Position numbers and translations under genes: made by a program. A stretch of DNA of 64,000 nt. It comes from Parendozoicomonas sp. Alg238-R29 (GTDB lineage: Bacteria; Pseudomonadota; Gammaproteobacteria; Pseudomonadales; Endozoicomonadaceae). Shown in pieces: positions 1 to 9,570 of the stretch (position 1 is the first letter of the stretch; each line of letters starts with the position of its first letter). A model generated the notes under the pieces. The model was not told the DNA's origin and did no database searches. It worked only from the letters and a program-made list of their open reading frames with translations. The stretch is taken from contig NZ_CAMZOG010000002.1 in NCBI RefSeq assembly GCF_947331445.1, forward strand, positions 1 through 64,000, in the 5' to 3' direction.

Positions 1-76
1 TGGTGGAGCCTAGCGGGATCGAACCGCTGACCTCAACACTGCCAGTGTTGCGCTCTCCCAGCTGAGCTAAGGCCCC
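1..76 (-). tRNA. tRNA-Ala (anticodon GGC)
   Basis: The reverse complement folds as a standard 76-nt cloverleaf with a genome-encoded CCA end (positions 1-3). The anticodon loop reads CTGGCAG, giving anticodon GGC, and the T arm contains GGTTCGATCC. It lies on the same strand as gltX, an arrangement common in gammaproteobacteria. The gene begins exactly at the window edge but appears complete. Confidence 0.97.
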
Positions 77-278
77 TTTGCACTTTTCTTCGTTTTCTTT
101 CCCTGCCTGATTGGGCTGAGACAGTACCGAAGTGCGGGGCGCATTCTAGGAATCTGCTTATAACGTGTCAAGCAGTAAGCCCTTATTTTTAATAGCTAAT
201 CTTTACAAACTTACTCCTGCTCCTGCTGTCTAAGGGGTGTTCAGTATTGAGTTTCAACAAACCAAGGAGGGTGAAAGC

Positions 279-874
279 ATGCATCAAATCCAAATCAATC
301 CTCGTCAGGGATGTAACGGGATTGACCTAAACACCCTGATCGATCAAAACGAAATCGACACGGTTACAGGCACACTTGCAGGCTTTACTGCCGCTGTTTC
401 TGGCTGCGTTATGGCTGGCTGCACCTTTTGCGGCATACCCGTGGCTGGAATTGTTGCGGCAGGCGCAACCACTCTCGTTGGATCTCTCGCGACTGCTGGC
501 TACCTTGGATACAGCTACTGCTGCTACAAGAAAGCTTTTGATCAGAGAAAAGTCAGCATTGTCCCAACGTGGGCGTCGAAATGCATAAAGCAGGGAAAAT
601 CGCAGATAACTATCAGGACAAGCTGCTACCCGCACCAGCACCAGCACCAGCACCAGCACCAGCACCAGCACCAAACAATAGTAGTGGATTGAACAGGTTT
701 GTTCGGAATGCAGCCAAAATCGACATTATCGTCATGATGCCAACAGCTGGCCTGCTGATTGCCGGAATGACGAATACAGCCCTGGCTTTTAATTCCCTGC
801 TCTTTGCTGGCACAGCCATAGCCCCAAGCCTTGTTCGAGCGGTAACCGAGAGGCGTATTGCAGGACACCAGTAA
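279..874 (+). pseudogene. Frameshifted small membrane protein gene with an Ala-Pro repeat linker
   Basis: A good ribosome site (AGGAGG, 266-271) precedes ATG 279. That frame encodes a Cys/Gly/Ala-rich hydrophobic segment (about residues 35-85) and then loses protein character, ending at 692 in a His-Gln run. The -1 frame from about 569 to 874 looks like the true continuation: a basic linker, a (Pro-Ala)n run, and a second long hydrophobic segment (about 735-850). The simplest reading is one two-hydrophobic-segment protein broken by a frameshift between about 540 and 600. A programmed -1 shift is possible, but I see no clean slippery heptamer. I recognise no family. A rho-independent terminator follows directly, so the unit once had both ends of a gene. 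Confidence 0.5.
632..673 (+). repeat. Hexamer tandem repeat GCACCA x7
   Basis: Seven perfect copies of the 6-nt unit GCACCA. Because the unit is a multiple of three, copy-number change would not alter the frame; it would lengthen an Ala-Pro linker in one frame or a His-Gln run in the other. It sits in the frameshifted gene 279-874. Confidence 0.95.
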
Positions 875-894
875 ACCTCTCTTCGTCCATGAAT

Positions 895-932
895 AAAAAG
901 CCCGCTTTGTCCTGAGATAAAACGGGCTTTTT
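895..932. terminator. Bidirectional rho-independent terminator
   Basis: Stem AAAAAGCCCG / CGGGCTTTTT around a 10-18 nt loop, with A and T runs on both sides. It can serve both the rightward small gene and leftward gltX, which converge here. Confidence 0.85.
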
Positions 933-956
933 ATTAATACTTAACTGTTAGCTGCT

Positions 957-2450
957 TCAACCAGCATCCTGTCCCAGAGTTCGAAACTCTTTCTCAAGCT
1001 TCTTCATCTGTTTTTTGGACACACCACCCAGAACTTCAATGGCATGGCGCAAACGGGCACGACTCATATCCGGCCCCAGAATTTCCATGGAGTCCACCAC
1101 AGACCAGCTGTTAGGGGTACCAGCCACAGCAACAAAGATCGGCTGCATACAGTCGCCGATCTTGTAACCCATATCTTTTGCCAGACCTTTGATATCGCCA
1201 AAGATATTATCTTTAGTCCAGATACGCTGGGCCTCCAGCTTCCACAGAGCAAACTGAAGAAGTTTGCGCACACCATCCTGATCCAGTTTTTTATGGGTGA
1301 AATCGTCTTCCTTCAGATCCAGCATACCGCTGAACATAAAGTTAGCCATTGGCGCGAAATCAGAGAGTTTTTCGGAACGCTCTTTAGCGAATGGCAGGAA
1401 CTTCTTGATATAAGTTTCGTTCAGCAGCCAGCCGTGGAGACGATCAGCATATTCATCAACGCTCAGGTTTTCACGAATCCAGCTGCCATTCAACCAGGAC
1501 AGTTTTTCCTGATCGAAGATCGGCCCCCCCAGAGAGACACGGTTAAGGTCGAAGTTTTCAATCATTTCCTGAACAGTGAACTTTTCCCGCTCGTCTGGCA
1601 TGGACCAACCCATACGGCCGAGATAGTTCACAACCGCTTCCGGCAGATAACCCATATCACGATAATAAGTGATGCTGGTTGGGTTCTTACGCTTGGAGAG
1701 CTTGCTCTTATCCGGGTTGCGCAGCAGCGGCATGTGGCACAGCTGAGGCATGTCCCAACCAAAATATTGGTAAAGCAGAATGTGCTTGGGCGCGGAATTA
1801 ATCCACTCTTCACCACGAATGACATGAGTGATACCCATCAGGTGGTCATCAACCACGTTGGCCAGGTGATAGGTTGGCATACCATCGGCTTTCACCAATA
1901 CCTGCATATCAACCTGCTTCCAGTCGATTTCAATTTCGCCTCGAAGCATATCGTTAACTTTACAAGTGCCCTCTTCCGGAATCTTCATCCGCAGAACGTG
2001 AGACTCACCGGCATCCAGCTTAGCCTGCACTTCACTTTCACTCAGGTGTAAGCAATGGCCATCGTAGCCGGAACCTTCTTTATTTGCTTCTTGCTGCTTA
2101 CGCAGCTCATCCAGACGCTCAGAGGAACAGAAGCAACGGAAAGCATGGTCTTTTTCCAATAGCTTTTTGCCGTGCTTGTCGTAAATATCACGACGCTCGC
2201 TCTGGCGATAGGGGCCACAAGAGCCGCCATTGTCCGGGCCCTCATCCCAGTCCAAACCCAGCCAGCGCAGAGAATCCAGAATCTGCTGTTCTGATTCACG
2301 GGTGCTGCGAACCTGATCGGTGTCTTCTATACGAAGCAGAAACTGACCGCCCTGGCTTTTGGCAAACGCCATGTTGAAAAGAGCGATAAACGCGGTGCCT
2401 ACGTGAGGGTCACCAGTCGGAGAAGGAGCTACACGGGTACGAACGGTCAT
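957..2450 (-). CDS. gltX: Glutamyl-tRNA synthetase
   Basis: Charges tRNA-Glu with glutamate in the cytoplasm. The protein (about 497 aa, normal for the family) starts with the class I signature [11 protein letters not shown] (HIGH equivalent) and carries the KMSKS equivalent KLSKR near residue 250. A zinc site like that of E. coli GluRS is visible (RCFC near residue 105, then HCLH about 25 residues later). I chose ATG at 2450 because relatives begin MT-VRTR-APSPTG; an in-frame TTG at 2465 gives five extra residues. It is transcribed toward the tRNA-Ala gene, with a shared terminator in the gap. Confidence 0.97.
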   Translation of the reverse strand: MTVRTRVAPSPTGDPHVGTAFIALFNMAFAKSQGGQFLLRIEDTDQVRSTRESEQQILDSLRWLGLDWDEGPDNGGSCGPYRQSERRDIYDKHGKKLLEKDHAFRCFCSSERLDELRKQQEANKEGSGYDGHCLHLSESEVQAKLDAGESHVLRMKIPEEGTCKVNDMLRGEIEIDWKQVDMQVLVKADGMPTYHLANVVDDHLMGITHVIRGEEWINSAPKHILLYQYFGWDMPQLCHMPLLRNPDKSKLSKRKNPTSITYYRDMGYLPEAVVNYLGRMGWSMPDEREKFTVQEMIENFDLNRVSLGGPIFDQEKLSWLNGSWIRENLSVDEYADRLHGWLLNETYIKKFLPFAKERSEKLSDFAPMANFMFSGMLDLKEDDFTHKKLDQDGVRKLLQFALWKLEAQRIWTKDNIFGDIKGLAKDMGYKIGDCMQPIFVAVAGTPNSWSVVDSMEILGPDMSRARLRHAIEVLGGVSKKQMKKLEKEFRTLGQDAG

Positions 2451-2817
2451 AGTACTGTTCAGCAATTAAAAATGAATGGGCGGATTATAAAACCATTCTC
2501 TGGCGAACTCCTACCTGTCTGTTAAAAATCACTGTCTTGTTCTGTTGAGGCGAGCAAGTGCTGCATATAGAATACGCTGCTCAAAAAAACACCCAACACT
2601 GATTCTTTGCTTATTATTGAGTCAGGACACAAAGGCGTGGTTATTGCTTCTACACTTAGCTCTGTGAGAACTGGCGGGAAAGAGTATGATTAATCAATAA
2701 CCAGTCAATACTTAAAATGCGGAAAACGGATAGTCTGCACCCTTCCTATTCGGATTCCTGAAAAAAATGCTGGATAAACCAATTAATTATTAGATTATCA
2801 GTTAGTCCGGAAACACC
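2451..2817. other. Divergent intergenic region gltX / nhaD
   Basis: About 370 bases between divergently transcribed gltX and the NhaD gene. It must contain both promoters. It is A+T-rich near 2760-2800, but I see no operator or RNA element I can name with confidence. Confidence 0.4.
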
Positions 2818-4275
2818 ATGAAAGACAGCGCGATATCGTCCCTGAAGACCTTTATGCACCCAATAAAAACCAAAAAAATCTTTAACACCAGATCTATCAA
2901 CATTATGGCCATGCTTATGGTGATGTTTCCGGGGCTTGCAATAGCGTCGACAGGAGAGTCATCGGAGCTATCAAGTCATGGTCTGGCAATTGGATGCCTT
3001 ATTGTTTTCACAGTTGCTTACCTCGCCGTCATTTTTGAAGAGCAGCTGCATCTGCGCAAATCCAAACCAATGCTGTTGGCTGCAGGCATTATCTGGGTGA
3101 TGATTTCCATACTGGCCGGCCAGCAGGGTATCGACAAAACCACCATCGAAGAAGCAGTTATGTACGACCTGGAAGAGTACGCGGCTCTTCTACTCTTCCT
3201 TCTGGTAGCCATGACCTATGTAAATGCCCTTGAGGAACGGGGTGTTTTCCAGACTCTGCGGGTATGGCTTGTTGCCCAGGGGTTCAGTTACCGCGCACTG
3301 TTCTGGGTAACCGGGGTATTGGCATTCTTTATTTCTCCCATCGCAGATAACCTGACCACAGCGCTGGTTATGGGGGCGGTTATCATGTCGGTAGGCAAAG
3401 ACCAGCCAAAGTTTGTGGTGCCTGCTCTGGTTAATGTTGTGGTGGCAGCCAATGCTGGCGGAGCCTTCAGCCCCTTTGGGGATATCACTACTTTGATGGT
3501 GTGGCAGGCTGGCAAGGTCGACTTCTTTGGTTTCTTCTCTTTGTTCCTGCCTTCTGTGGTGAACTTTATACTTCCAGCATTGTTGATGTCGCCATTTATT
3601 CCCAATGAGCACCCAGCTCCTATCACCGGGAAAGTGAGAATGCGAACAGGCGCCAAAGGAATGTGCTTTCTGTTCCTGATCACAATCACCCTGGCTGTTA
3701 CCTTTGAACAGGTATTCCACCTACCTCCCTTCTTGGGAATGGTTACTGGCCTATCTCTGCTGATGTTCTACACATGGATTCTGAAACTTCGTACTGGCGG
3801 ATATATTTCTGATCATCGTGAAGCCCATATCCGCAAATATGGCCATTTGGACACGTTTGAGAAAGTCTCCCATGCCGAGTGGGATACCTTGTTCTTCTTC
3901 TTTGGCGTTATGTTCGCCGTAGGCGGGCTGAGCTATCTGGGTTATCTGCAAATGCTGTCTGAAGGTATGTACGGCAATGTTGGTCCCTTTATAACCAACG
4001 TTGCTGCCGGTTTGATGTCAGCCGTGATTGATAATATCCCGGTGATGTTTGCCATTCTCGATATGAGCCCGGAAATGAATGAATTCCAATGGCTGCTGAT
4101 CACCCTCGCCGCTGGCGTTGGTGGCAGCCTCCTCTCCGTAGGCTCTGCAGCCGGTGTGGCATTGATGGGTGTATCCAAAGGGAATTATACCTTTATGACC
4201 CACCTTCGCTGGAGCTGGGCTGTTCTGATTGGTTATTTTGCCAGCATAGCCACACACTGGCTGATCAACGGGTAA
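2818..4275 (+). CDS. nhaD: NhaD-type Na+/H+ antiporter
   Basis: Inner-membrane antiporter that expels sodium in exchange for protons, a housekeeping function in marine bacteria. The 485-aa protein has about a dozen hydrophobic helices and the NhaD/ArsB-superfamily motifs: SPIADNLTTALVMG near residue 180, NAGGAFSPFGD near 215 and DNIPVMFA near 410. An N-terminal hydrophobic stretch ending IAST could be a cleaved signal or a first helix. ATG 2818 has only a weak ribosome site (CCGGAAAC); an internal ATG about 29 codons in is an alternative. It stands alone, and an inverted repeat follows at 4285-4314. Confidence 0.93.
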   Translation: MKDSAISSLKTFMHPIKTKKIFNTRSINIMAMLMVMFPGLAIASTGESSELSSHGLAIGCLIVFTVAYLAVIFEEQLHLRKSKPMLLAAGIIWVMISILAGQQGIDKTTIEEAVMYDLEEYAALLLFLLVAMTYVNALEERGVFQTLRVWLVAQGFSYRALFWVTGVLAFFISPIADNLTTALVMGAVIMSVGKDQPKFVVPALVNVVVAANAGGAFSPFGDITTLMVWQAGKVDFFGFFSLFLPSVVNFILPALLMSPFIPNEHPAPITGKVRMRTGAKGMCFLFLITITLAVTFEQVFHLPPFLGMVTGLSLLMFYTWILKLRTGGYISDHREAHIRKYGHLDTFEKVSHAEWDTLFFFFGVMFAVGGLSYLGYLQMLSEGMYGNVGPFITNVAAGLMSAVIDNIPVMFAILDMSPEMNEFQWLLITLAAGVGGSLLSVGSAAGVALMGVSKGNYTFMTHLRWSWAVLIGYFASIATHWLING

Positions 4276-4284
4276 ACTGTCTTC

Positions 4285-4314
4285 GCAAGAGCCTGGTGAA
4301 CGCCAGACTCTTGC
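4285..4314. terminator. Inverted repeat after nhaD
   Basis: GCAAGAG-c-CTGG / CCAG-a-CTCTTGC with a short loop, directly after the nhaD stop. There is no T-run, so it may be a weak terminator or an mRNA-end stabiliser. Confidence 0.5.
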
Positions 4315-4521
4315 TGCCACTCTCCTAGTCAGACGCTGGCACAATTCCCACGCCAACCTTCACCATTCCCCGGGACGACGTTTGTCTGTTCTCTGGAATA
4401 ACAAGAAAACAATAATCGAGGAGTTATTAAATCACCGGTAAATTCGGTTGATGAAAACCTGTTACATTTTTTTGTAAAGAAAGCATTTACCCTTTGTCAG
4501 GATTGTGGGAATAATCAATGC

Positions 4522-5841
4522 GTGTGCAAGGAAATAAATCCAACAATCAATGCACTGATAAAAGCCATGATCACAACAGACCAGCTGAACAGTAATATCC
4601 GCGGACTGAAGCCTTCAGCCACATTGCAGATCAATGAAGACAGCAACCGACTGATCCGTCAGGGGCGGGATATCATCAAGCTTGGCCTCGGACAATCCCC
4701 CTTCCCGGTCCCCCCCCCTGTTGTGAAAGCCTTGCAGGACAATGCCCATGAAAAGGACTACCTGCCTGTCAGGGGTCTTGATCAGTTAAGGAAAACGGTT
4801 GCCACCTACTACCAAAAGCGGGACGGTATTGAGCGCTCTGCCGATGACATTCTGGTTGGCCCCGGCTCCAAAGAGCTGCTGTTCAACCTGCAAATGGCCT
4901 GCAATGGCGAACTGTTAATTCCTGCGCCATCCTGGGTCTCCTATGCACCACAGGCCATTATTATTGGGCGCAAGGTCACCTGGCTGCCAACAAAGGCGGA
5001 GAACAATTGGCGCATTGATCCGGAAACTCTGGATCAGTTCTGCACATACAACCCCGGCCGCCCCCGCATTCTTATTCTAAACTACCCATCCAACCCCACC
5101 GGGTGCAGTTACGATAGTGAAAGCCTAGCGGCGCTCGCAGCTGTGACTCGCAAGCATGGCATTATAGTTGTCGCTGATGAGATCTATGCAGAAACCAACT
5201 ACAGCGGCAGTCACGAGTCTATGGCAGCCCATTACCCGGAAGGTACAGTGATCAGCAGTGGCCTGAGTAAGTGGTGCGGCGCTGGCGGCTGGAGACTCGG
5301 AGTCATGGTATTTCCCGATTCATTGCGGGAGCTCCAAAACACCATGGCGGTTATTGCCAGCGAGACCTTCACGTCCATAAGCGCCCCAACCCAGTACGCT
5401 GCCTGCACAGCATTCACCCCCTCTTCAGAGCTGGACGAATATCTCAGCGCATCCAGAAAAGTTCTCCAGACTATTGCCTCGTATATGGTTAACCGTTTGC
5501 GGGATTGCGACTTGGAAATGCAGAATCCTGAGGGTGGTTTTTATATTCTGGTAAGCTTCGAAAAATGGCGGGAAAAGCTTTATCACAACGGCATTACCAC
5601 CCCCGACCAACTGTGCCAGCAACTTCTTAATAATGCTGGTGTCGCCCTCCTGCCTGGTACAGACTTTGGCTTGCCGGAAAATCAGCTTTATACCCGGCTA
5701 GCCTTTGTGGACTTTGATGGGGAAAAAGCGCTGAATGCGATAACAGAAAAAAATACGCCCAACGAAGAGCTTTTGAAAAACTACTGCCCCAAACTGGTCA
5801 TAGCCTGCGACCGGATAAAACAGTGGTTACAGGCTCTATAA
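4522..5841 (+). CDS. Class I/II pyridoxal-phosphate aminotransferase
   Basis: Fold-type I aminotransferase of the aspartate/aromatic group. Visible landmarks are LGLGQSPFPVP near residue 55, YPSNPTG (PLP-pyrimidine side) near 190, VADEIYAE (the PLP-binding Asp) near 220, SGLSKWCGAGGWRLG with the Schiff-base lysine near 250, and the C-terminal TRLAFVDF with the substrate-carboxylate Arg. Length (about 430 aa) is normal. The start is uncertain: GTG 4522 or ATG 4567; neither has a strong ribosome site. The amino-acid substrate cannot be told from sequence alone. Its stop lies 18 bases from the converging pilin gene. Confidence 0.88.
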   Translation: MCKEINPTINALIKAMITTDQLNSNIRGLKPSATLQINEDSNRLIRQGRDIIKLGLGQSPFPVPPPVVKALQDNAHEKDYLPVRGLDQLRKTVATYYQKRDGIERSADDILVGPGSKELLFNLQMACNGELLIPAPSWVSYAPQAIIIGRKVTWLPTKAENNWRIDPETLDQFCTYNPGRPRILILNYPSNPTGCSYDSESLAALAAVTRKHGIIVVADEIYAETNYSGSHESMAAHYPEGTVISSGLSKWCGAGGWRLGVMVFPDSLRELQNTMAVIASETFTSISAPTQYAACTAFTPSSELDEYLSASRKVLQTIASYMVNRLRDCDLEMQNPEGGFYILVSFEKWREKLYHNGITTPDQLCQQLLNNAGVALLPGTDFGLPENQLYTRLAFVDFDGEKALNAITEKNTPNEELLKNYCPKLVIACDRIKQWLQAL

Positions 5842-5859
5842 AGGCAGGCTTCGAAAGAG

Positions 5860-6396
5860 TTATTGGGACATCAGTGCACTCTGAACATTGTTTTCCTGAC
5901 ATCGTTCAGGGTGCTCACCGGAGAAAATAATACTTTCATTGTAATTGCCGCACAGGAAAATCAGGTCTCCACGGCCTGACTCTACCCAACCCAGAGTCAG
6001 TGTGCGGTGATAAGGGTCTTCGACATCAAGAACCTTACGCTTCAGGCCAAGTACATAAAGCCCATGGGCTGGGCTGCCACCAGATGCAGCCACGTTGTAA
6101 TATATTCTTCTCTCAATAATATCCCCATCTTCGATAGAGACGGTTTTACTGTTATTCAGCCCCTGGACGGTTCTAGGAAGTCTCCCTGTTGAAGAGTACT
6201 TACTCATAACTTCCAGCTTTGCCGAAGCCATAATATTCATAGCCTCACGCAAATACATCTTCTGGCTATTACCTTTAAAAGCTAGAGACGCCACCATAGA
6301 AATAATGGATATTATTGCAATAACAACCATAAGCTCGACAAGAGTAAAGCCTTTAACCTTTTTCCTCATGACACAATTCCAAGGGTGATTAGACAT
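5860..6396 (-). CDS. Type II secretion / type IV pilus-like pseudopilin (GspH-like)
   Basis: A short basic leader is followed by the prepilin peptidase / N-methylation motif G-FTLVELMVVIAI and a single hydrophobic helix. The 120-residue soluble domain has two late cysteines (FLCGNYN and PERCQ) that could form a disulfide. Pseudopilins are cleaved by a prepilin peptidase and assemble in the inner membrane. No other secretion or pilus gene is adjacent, so this is a solitary minor pilin. ATG 6396 is preceded by GGGAG; an internal ATG at 6369 would give a shorter six-residue leader. Confidence 0.8.
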   Translation of the reverse strand: MSNHPWNCVMRKKVKGFTLVELMVVIAIISIISMVASLAFKGNSQKMYLREAMNIMASAKLEVMSKYSSTGRLPRTVQGLNNSKTVSIEDGDIIERRIYYNVAASGGSPAHGLYVLGLKRKVLDVEDPYHRTLTLGWVESGRGDLIFLCGNYNESIIFSGEHPERCQENNVQSALMSQ

Positions 6397-6490
6397 TCAT
6401 CTCCCAGAAATATCGGCGATAAAGGTATAAGCCTGAGCTGAATCCGCAGCAGGACATCAGGCGTATAGATGGGAAACAGGAGAAATTTCC

Positions 6491-7108
6491 ATGTACAAAA
6501 CCATTATTCATAAAGCATTACTGCCTGCCCTGTTTCTTGGCGCCACTCTTCAGGCACAAGCTCGCACCGAAGAAGCTGTGTTTGCCGGTGGCTGTTTCTG
6601 GTGTACCGAATCTGATTTTGAAAAGCTGGATGGCGTGATCTCGGCAGAAAGTGGCTATACCGGCGGCCCGGAAAAAAATCCCACTTATCGTCAAGTTTCC
6701 TCTGGAAGAACCCGCCATATTGAATCTGTTCGTGTTACTTATGATCCGGATAAGGTGTCTTACGAAACTCTGCTTTATACCTATTGGCGAAGTGTTGACC
6801 CTACCGTTGCTAATAAACAGTTTTGCGACTCTGGCCCTCATTATCGAACCGCAATTTTCTACAAAGGAAAAGAACAGGAAGACGCCGCCAAACAATCACT
6901 GAAAGCCCTGCAGGACAGCAAACGTTTCCCAAAAATCTATACAGACCTCTATGCTCTGGGTGACTTCTGGCCTGCTGAGGAATATCACCAGGACTATTAC
7001 AAGAAAAACCCGATTCGCTACAACTTCTACCGCAGTCGCTGCGGTCGAGATAACAGACTGGAACAGATCTGGGGAAAAGAAGCTGGCACCCACAAGCCAA
7101 CCCCATAA
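6491..7108 (+). CDS. msrA: Peptide methionine-S-sulfoxide reductase, exported
   Basis: Repairs methionine-S-sulfoxide in oxidised proteins. The catalytic motif AGGCFWCTESDFE is at about residues 32-44, and a likely resolving cysteine is in SRCGRDN near 185. The first 24 residues form a signal peptide (KALLPALFLGATLQAQA), so the enzyme probably works in the periplasm, unlike the cytoplasmic E. coli MsrA. The AAGGAG-like region CAGGAGAAATTTCC precedes the ATG. No msrB is fused or adjacent. Confidence 0.93.
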   Translation: MYKTIIHKALLPALFLGATLQAQARTEEAVFAGGCFWCTESDFEKLDGVISAESGYTGGPEKNPTYRQVSSGRTRHIESVRVTYDPDKVSYETLLYTYWRSVDPTVANKQFCDSGPHYRTAIFYKGKEQEDAAKQSLKALQDSKRFPKIYTDLYALGDFWPAEEYHQDYYKKNPIRYNFYRSRCGRDNRLEQIWGKEAGTHKPTP

Positions 7109-7172
7109 CCCAACCAGAACAGAATAGTCATGACCATCACCTCCCGGTCGATACATCGTCGGGGAGGTGCTT

Positions 7173-7997
7173 ATGGCCATTACTTATATCAACGGATACC
7201 CACTGTTTTACCGGCTTGTTGGAACTCAAACTCAGCAGCCACCAATTGTCTTGATTCATGGACTGGCATCCAGCCATAAAGACTGGCTACTGCAAATGCC
7301 AACACTTTGCCGTAGCCGCCAGGTTGTTCTGGTAGACCTACCCGGCCATGGCCGGAGTGGTTACAGATCACCACCCAGTGTTCAGGCGATGGCTGACGAC
7401 ATTCATCGTTTACTGCAACAGCTGAATATTAAGCTCTGTGATGTGATGGGTATTTCTATGGGGGGAATGGTGGCTATGTCACTGGCAGCGGCTCGCCCTG
7501 CCTTGATACAAAAACTCATTCTGGTAAACACTGCCCCATCTCTGCATGATGTTATACGGCCGATACGTTACCTCCTGCCATTACATAATCTTCTGGCTTA
7601 TATTCCTGCCCCTGTTCTTGCCAAGATTTTGCTGCATAACCTGTTGCCGGGCAAGCAGTTAGCGGCTGTTCGACACCATGCCCAAAAATACTGGCAAAAA
7701 AATAATCCCCGCATCATTGCGGAAATACTGAAGCAGCTTACCTTCACCAATTTATGGCCACAAGTTGCTGATATTCGTGCAAAAACCTTGATGATTCGGG
7801 GCCAACACGACACCTTCACTTTATCGGCAGCTTTAAGAATCTGTCAGACAATCCCAAAAGCCAGACTGATCACAATTCGAGACTCCGGTCACGCCACTAT
7901 CGTAGACAAACACGCTCGCTTTAATGAAATCCTGCAACAGTTTTTGGAGGAGAAGAACAAGGTAAAATTCAACCTGGGAAGTTTGGTCGACCTGTAA
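7173..7997 (+). CDS. Alpha/beta-fold hydrolase
   Basis: Small serine hydrolase of the epoxide-hydrolase / BioH-like group. It has the oxyanion HGLASSHKDW near residue 30, the nucleophile elbow GISMGG near 92, an acid-region RGQHDTF near 210 and a late His in DSGHATIV near 240, a full catalytic triad. ATG 7173 sits five bases after GGGGAGG, which decides the start over an upstream GTG at 7167. The substrate is unknown. The gene lies 30 bases upstream of the tyrosine recombinase. Confidence 0.88.
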   Translation: MAITYINGYPLFYRLVGTQTQQPPIVLIHGLASSHKDWLLQMPTLCRSRQVVLVDLPGHGRSGYRSPPSVQAMADDIHRLLQQLNIKLCDVMGISMGGMVAMSLAAARPALIQKLILVNTAPSLHDVIRPIRYLLPLHNLLAYIPAPVLAKILLHNLLPGKQLAAVRHHAQKYWQKNNPRIIAEILKQLTFTNLWPQVADIRAKTLMIRGQHDTFTLSAALRICQTIPKARLITIRDSGHATIVDKHARFNEILQQFLEEKNKVKFNLGSLVDL

Positions 7998-8006
7998 CAA
8001 AGGACT

Positions 8007-8028
8007 GGGCTGATGATATAGTCAGCCC
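8007..8028 (+). promoter_or_regulatory. Hairpin abutting the recombinase start codon
   Basis: GGGCTGA, 8-nt loop, TCAGCCC, ending one base before ATG 8029. It occupies the place of a ribosome-binding site, and no Shine-Dalgarno is visible. It may end the hydrolase mRNA or restrict recombinase translation. Confidence 0.5.
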
Positions 8029-9162
8029 ATGACTTTGCCTGAACTGATATCGCCGTCCACTTCTGCCCTATCCCTGCAGCAGACACCATCCACAAATCTT
8101 CATAATAAACTGGGAGTCGATAGCGACCAGGATGCTCTTGCGCTTTTTCTTCGCAGAGCCGCCAGACGATCAGATGAAACCCTACGCCGCTATACCCGTG
8201 AGCTGGTTCGTTTTACCGCATTTATTCGACAAGAACGTCTGAAAAGTTACACAGAATGCACTGTTGCGGATATTGAAGTATATGTGAGCTTTCTCCATAC
8301 CCCTTGGGCGCACTGGCAAGAACCGGGTATGGATAAAAGCAATCCAGAGAAAGTATTTTTTCCCAACCCTATAACACCGGGCAAAAGTACAGATCAGATC
8401 ATCACTGTTTTAAACAGCTTTTTCAGTTATTTGCAGGCGACTGGCTACCTCTCCGGAAACCCTGTCCACGGATTTGACAAGAGCGGAGAGAAAGTTGCTC
8501 GGGGCCATGGGGAAACCCGTTTTTTCTACGAAGACGAGTGGGCTGTAATCGTTGAGGCGATCCAACAATATCCAAACCATAAGCCTCGTCACAGCCTGGA
8601 AAAAGCTCGACTGGAATATATTTTTGGCGTTGCTTACGGGTTAGGGCTGCGGCAATCGGAAATGGCTAACCATACCTGCAACGATATACGACAAGACCGA
8701 TATGGTGACCTGAGCTTATTAATAAAGGGTAAAGGCCGTCGTTTAAGGCAACTGCCGGTAAACGACAACATCATGCAAACCATTATCAAATACAGAAATT
8801 TTCATAATCTGGATGGCTTTGCTAAAGACGGTTTTCCGTTAGCTCCTTGCCTGAGACCTATTGCCGAAGATGGCAGCTTTCGCGCTATGAGCCAGAGACA
8901 AATACGTAAGTGGTTTGCTCAATTTATGGAGCATTGTGCAGCCAAGGCAAAAGTACACGACCAGGATCTTGCGCAGCGGTTACTTACAAAGAGCTTTCAC
9001 TCCCTTCGCCATACAACACTGTCTCATCTGGCACGCAAGATGGACATTGAAGACCTGGCACTGTTCGCAGGACATGAGGCAATAACGACAACGCAACAGT
9101 ATTACACCCCTGAACGACAGCGGTTAAGAGAACTAACAGAAGATCACGGTCTGGGTAAATAA
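8029..9162 (+). CDS. Tyrosine recombinase / phage-type integrase
   Basis: Site-specific recombinase of 377 aa with a SAM-like core-binding N domain (about 35-140) and a C-terminal catalytic domain. The catalytic residues are visible: Arg in YGLGLRQSEM near 205, Lys in the KGKGRR beta-hairpin near 235, HSLRHTTLSHLARK (His and second Arg) near 325, GH in LFAGHEAITTTQQYY near 350 and the nucleophilic Tyr in that last motif. All are intact, so it is probably active. There is no adjacent tRNA, excisionase or phage gene. It may be an isolated recombinase or the end of an old element. Translation begins directly behind a hairpin without a clear ribosome site. Confidence 0.9.
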   Translation: MTLPELISPSTSALSLQQTPSTNLHNKLGVDSDQDALALFLRRAARRSDETLRRYTRELVRFTAFIRQERLKSYTECTVADIEVYVSFLHTPWAHWQEPGMDKSNPEKVFFPNPITPGKSTDQIITVLNSFFSYLQATGYLSGNPVHGFDKSGEKVARGHGETRFFYEDEWAVIVEAIQQYPNHKPRHSLEKARLEYIFGVAYGLGLRQSEMANHTCNDIRQDRYGDLSLLIKGKGRRLRQLPVNDNIMQTIIKYRNFHNLDGFAKDGFPLAPCLRPIAEDGSFRAMSQRQIRKWFAQFMEHCAAKAKVHDQDLAQRLLTKSFHSLRHTTLSHLARKMDIEDLALFAGHEAITTTQQYYTPERQRLRELTEDHGLGK

Positions 9163-9285
9163 GCTATGTTTATCAACTCCGGCGAACTTATCCGTTTTTT
9201 TCCCTTAGCGGCGCTACCCGCACCGTTAGCTTTCGTGTATTATCGCCGCCTCGAAACTTTGGCTGTAGTAACATCAGGACTCGAC

Positions 9286-9561
9286 ATGAACAAAAAAGAG
9301 CTGATTGAGGCAGTAGCCGAACAGGCAGATCTGCCCAAGAGCAAGGCTGAACTGGCAGTTAATGCGTTCCTGCACGCAACCCAGGATGCCCTGGTTCGCG
9401 GCGAGCCTGTTCAGCTGATCGGCTTCGGTACTTTCACCGTTGCTGACCGTGCTGCTCGCAAGGGTCGCAACCCTCAGACTGGCCAAGAAATTGAGATCCC
9501 TGCATCTCGGGTACCTCAGTTCAAAGCTGGCGCTAAGCTGAAAGAATCCGTGAACGCTTAA
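9286..9561 (+). CDS. hupB: DNA-binding protein HU (beta type)
   Basis: Ninety-one-residue nucleoid protein beginning MNKKELIEAVAEQ, with the HU/IHF arm motif GFGTFTVADRAARKGRNP and the tail PQFKAGAKLKESV. It compacts and bends DNA as a dimer. ATG 9286 is preceded by CAGGA, and the in-frame extension upstream to 9166 does not resemble HU. A strong terminator follows. Confidence 0.96.
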   Translation: MNKKELIEAVAEQADLPKSKAELAVNAFLHATQDALVRGEPVQLIGFGTFTVADRAARKGRNPQTGQEIEIPASRVPQFKAGAKLKESVNA

Positions 9562-9570
9562 TCGCGTACC

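Noticed and set aside
327-868. Minus-strand frames over the GCACCA repeat with long Val-Leu, Gly-Ala or Cys-Trp runs
   Set aside because: They are artefacts of the hexamer repeat read on the other strand; no start signals or plausible composition.
1044-2051. A 335-codon + strand frame inside gltX
   Set aside because: It is antisense to a complete, conserved gltX; the composition mirrors gltX codon bias and no ribosome site precedes it.
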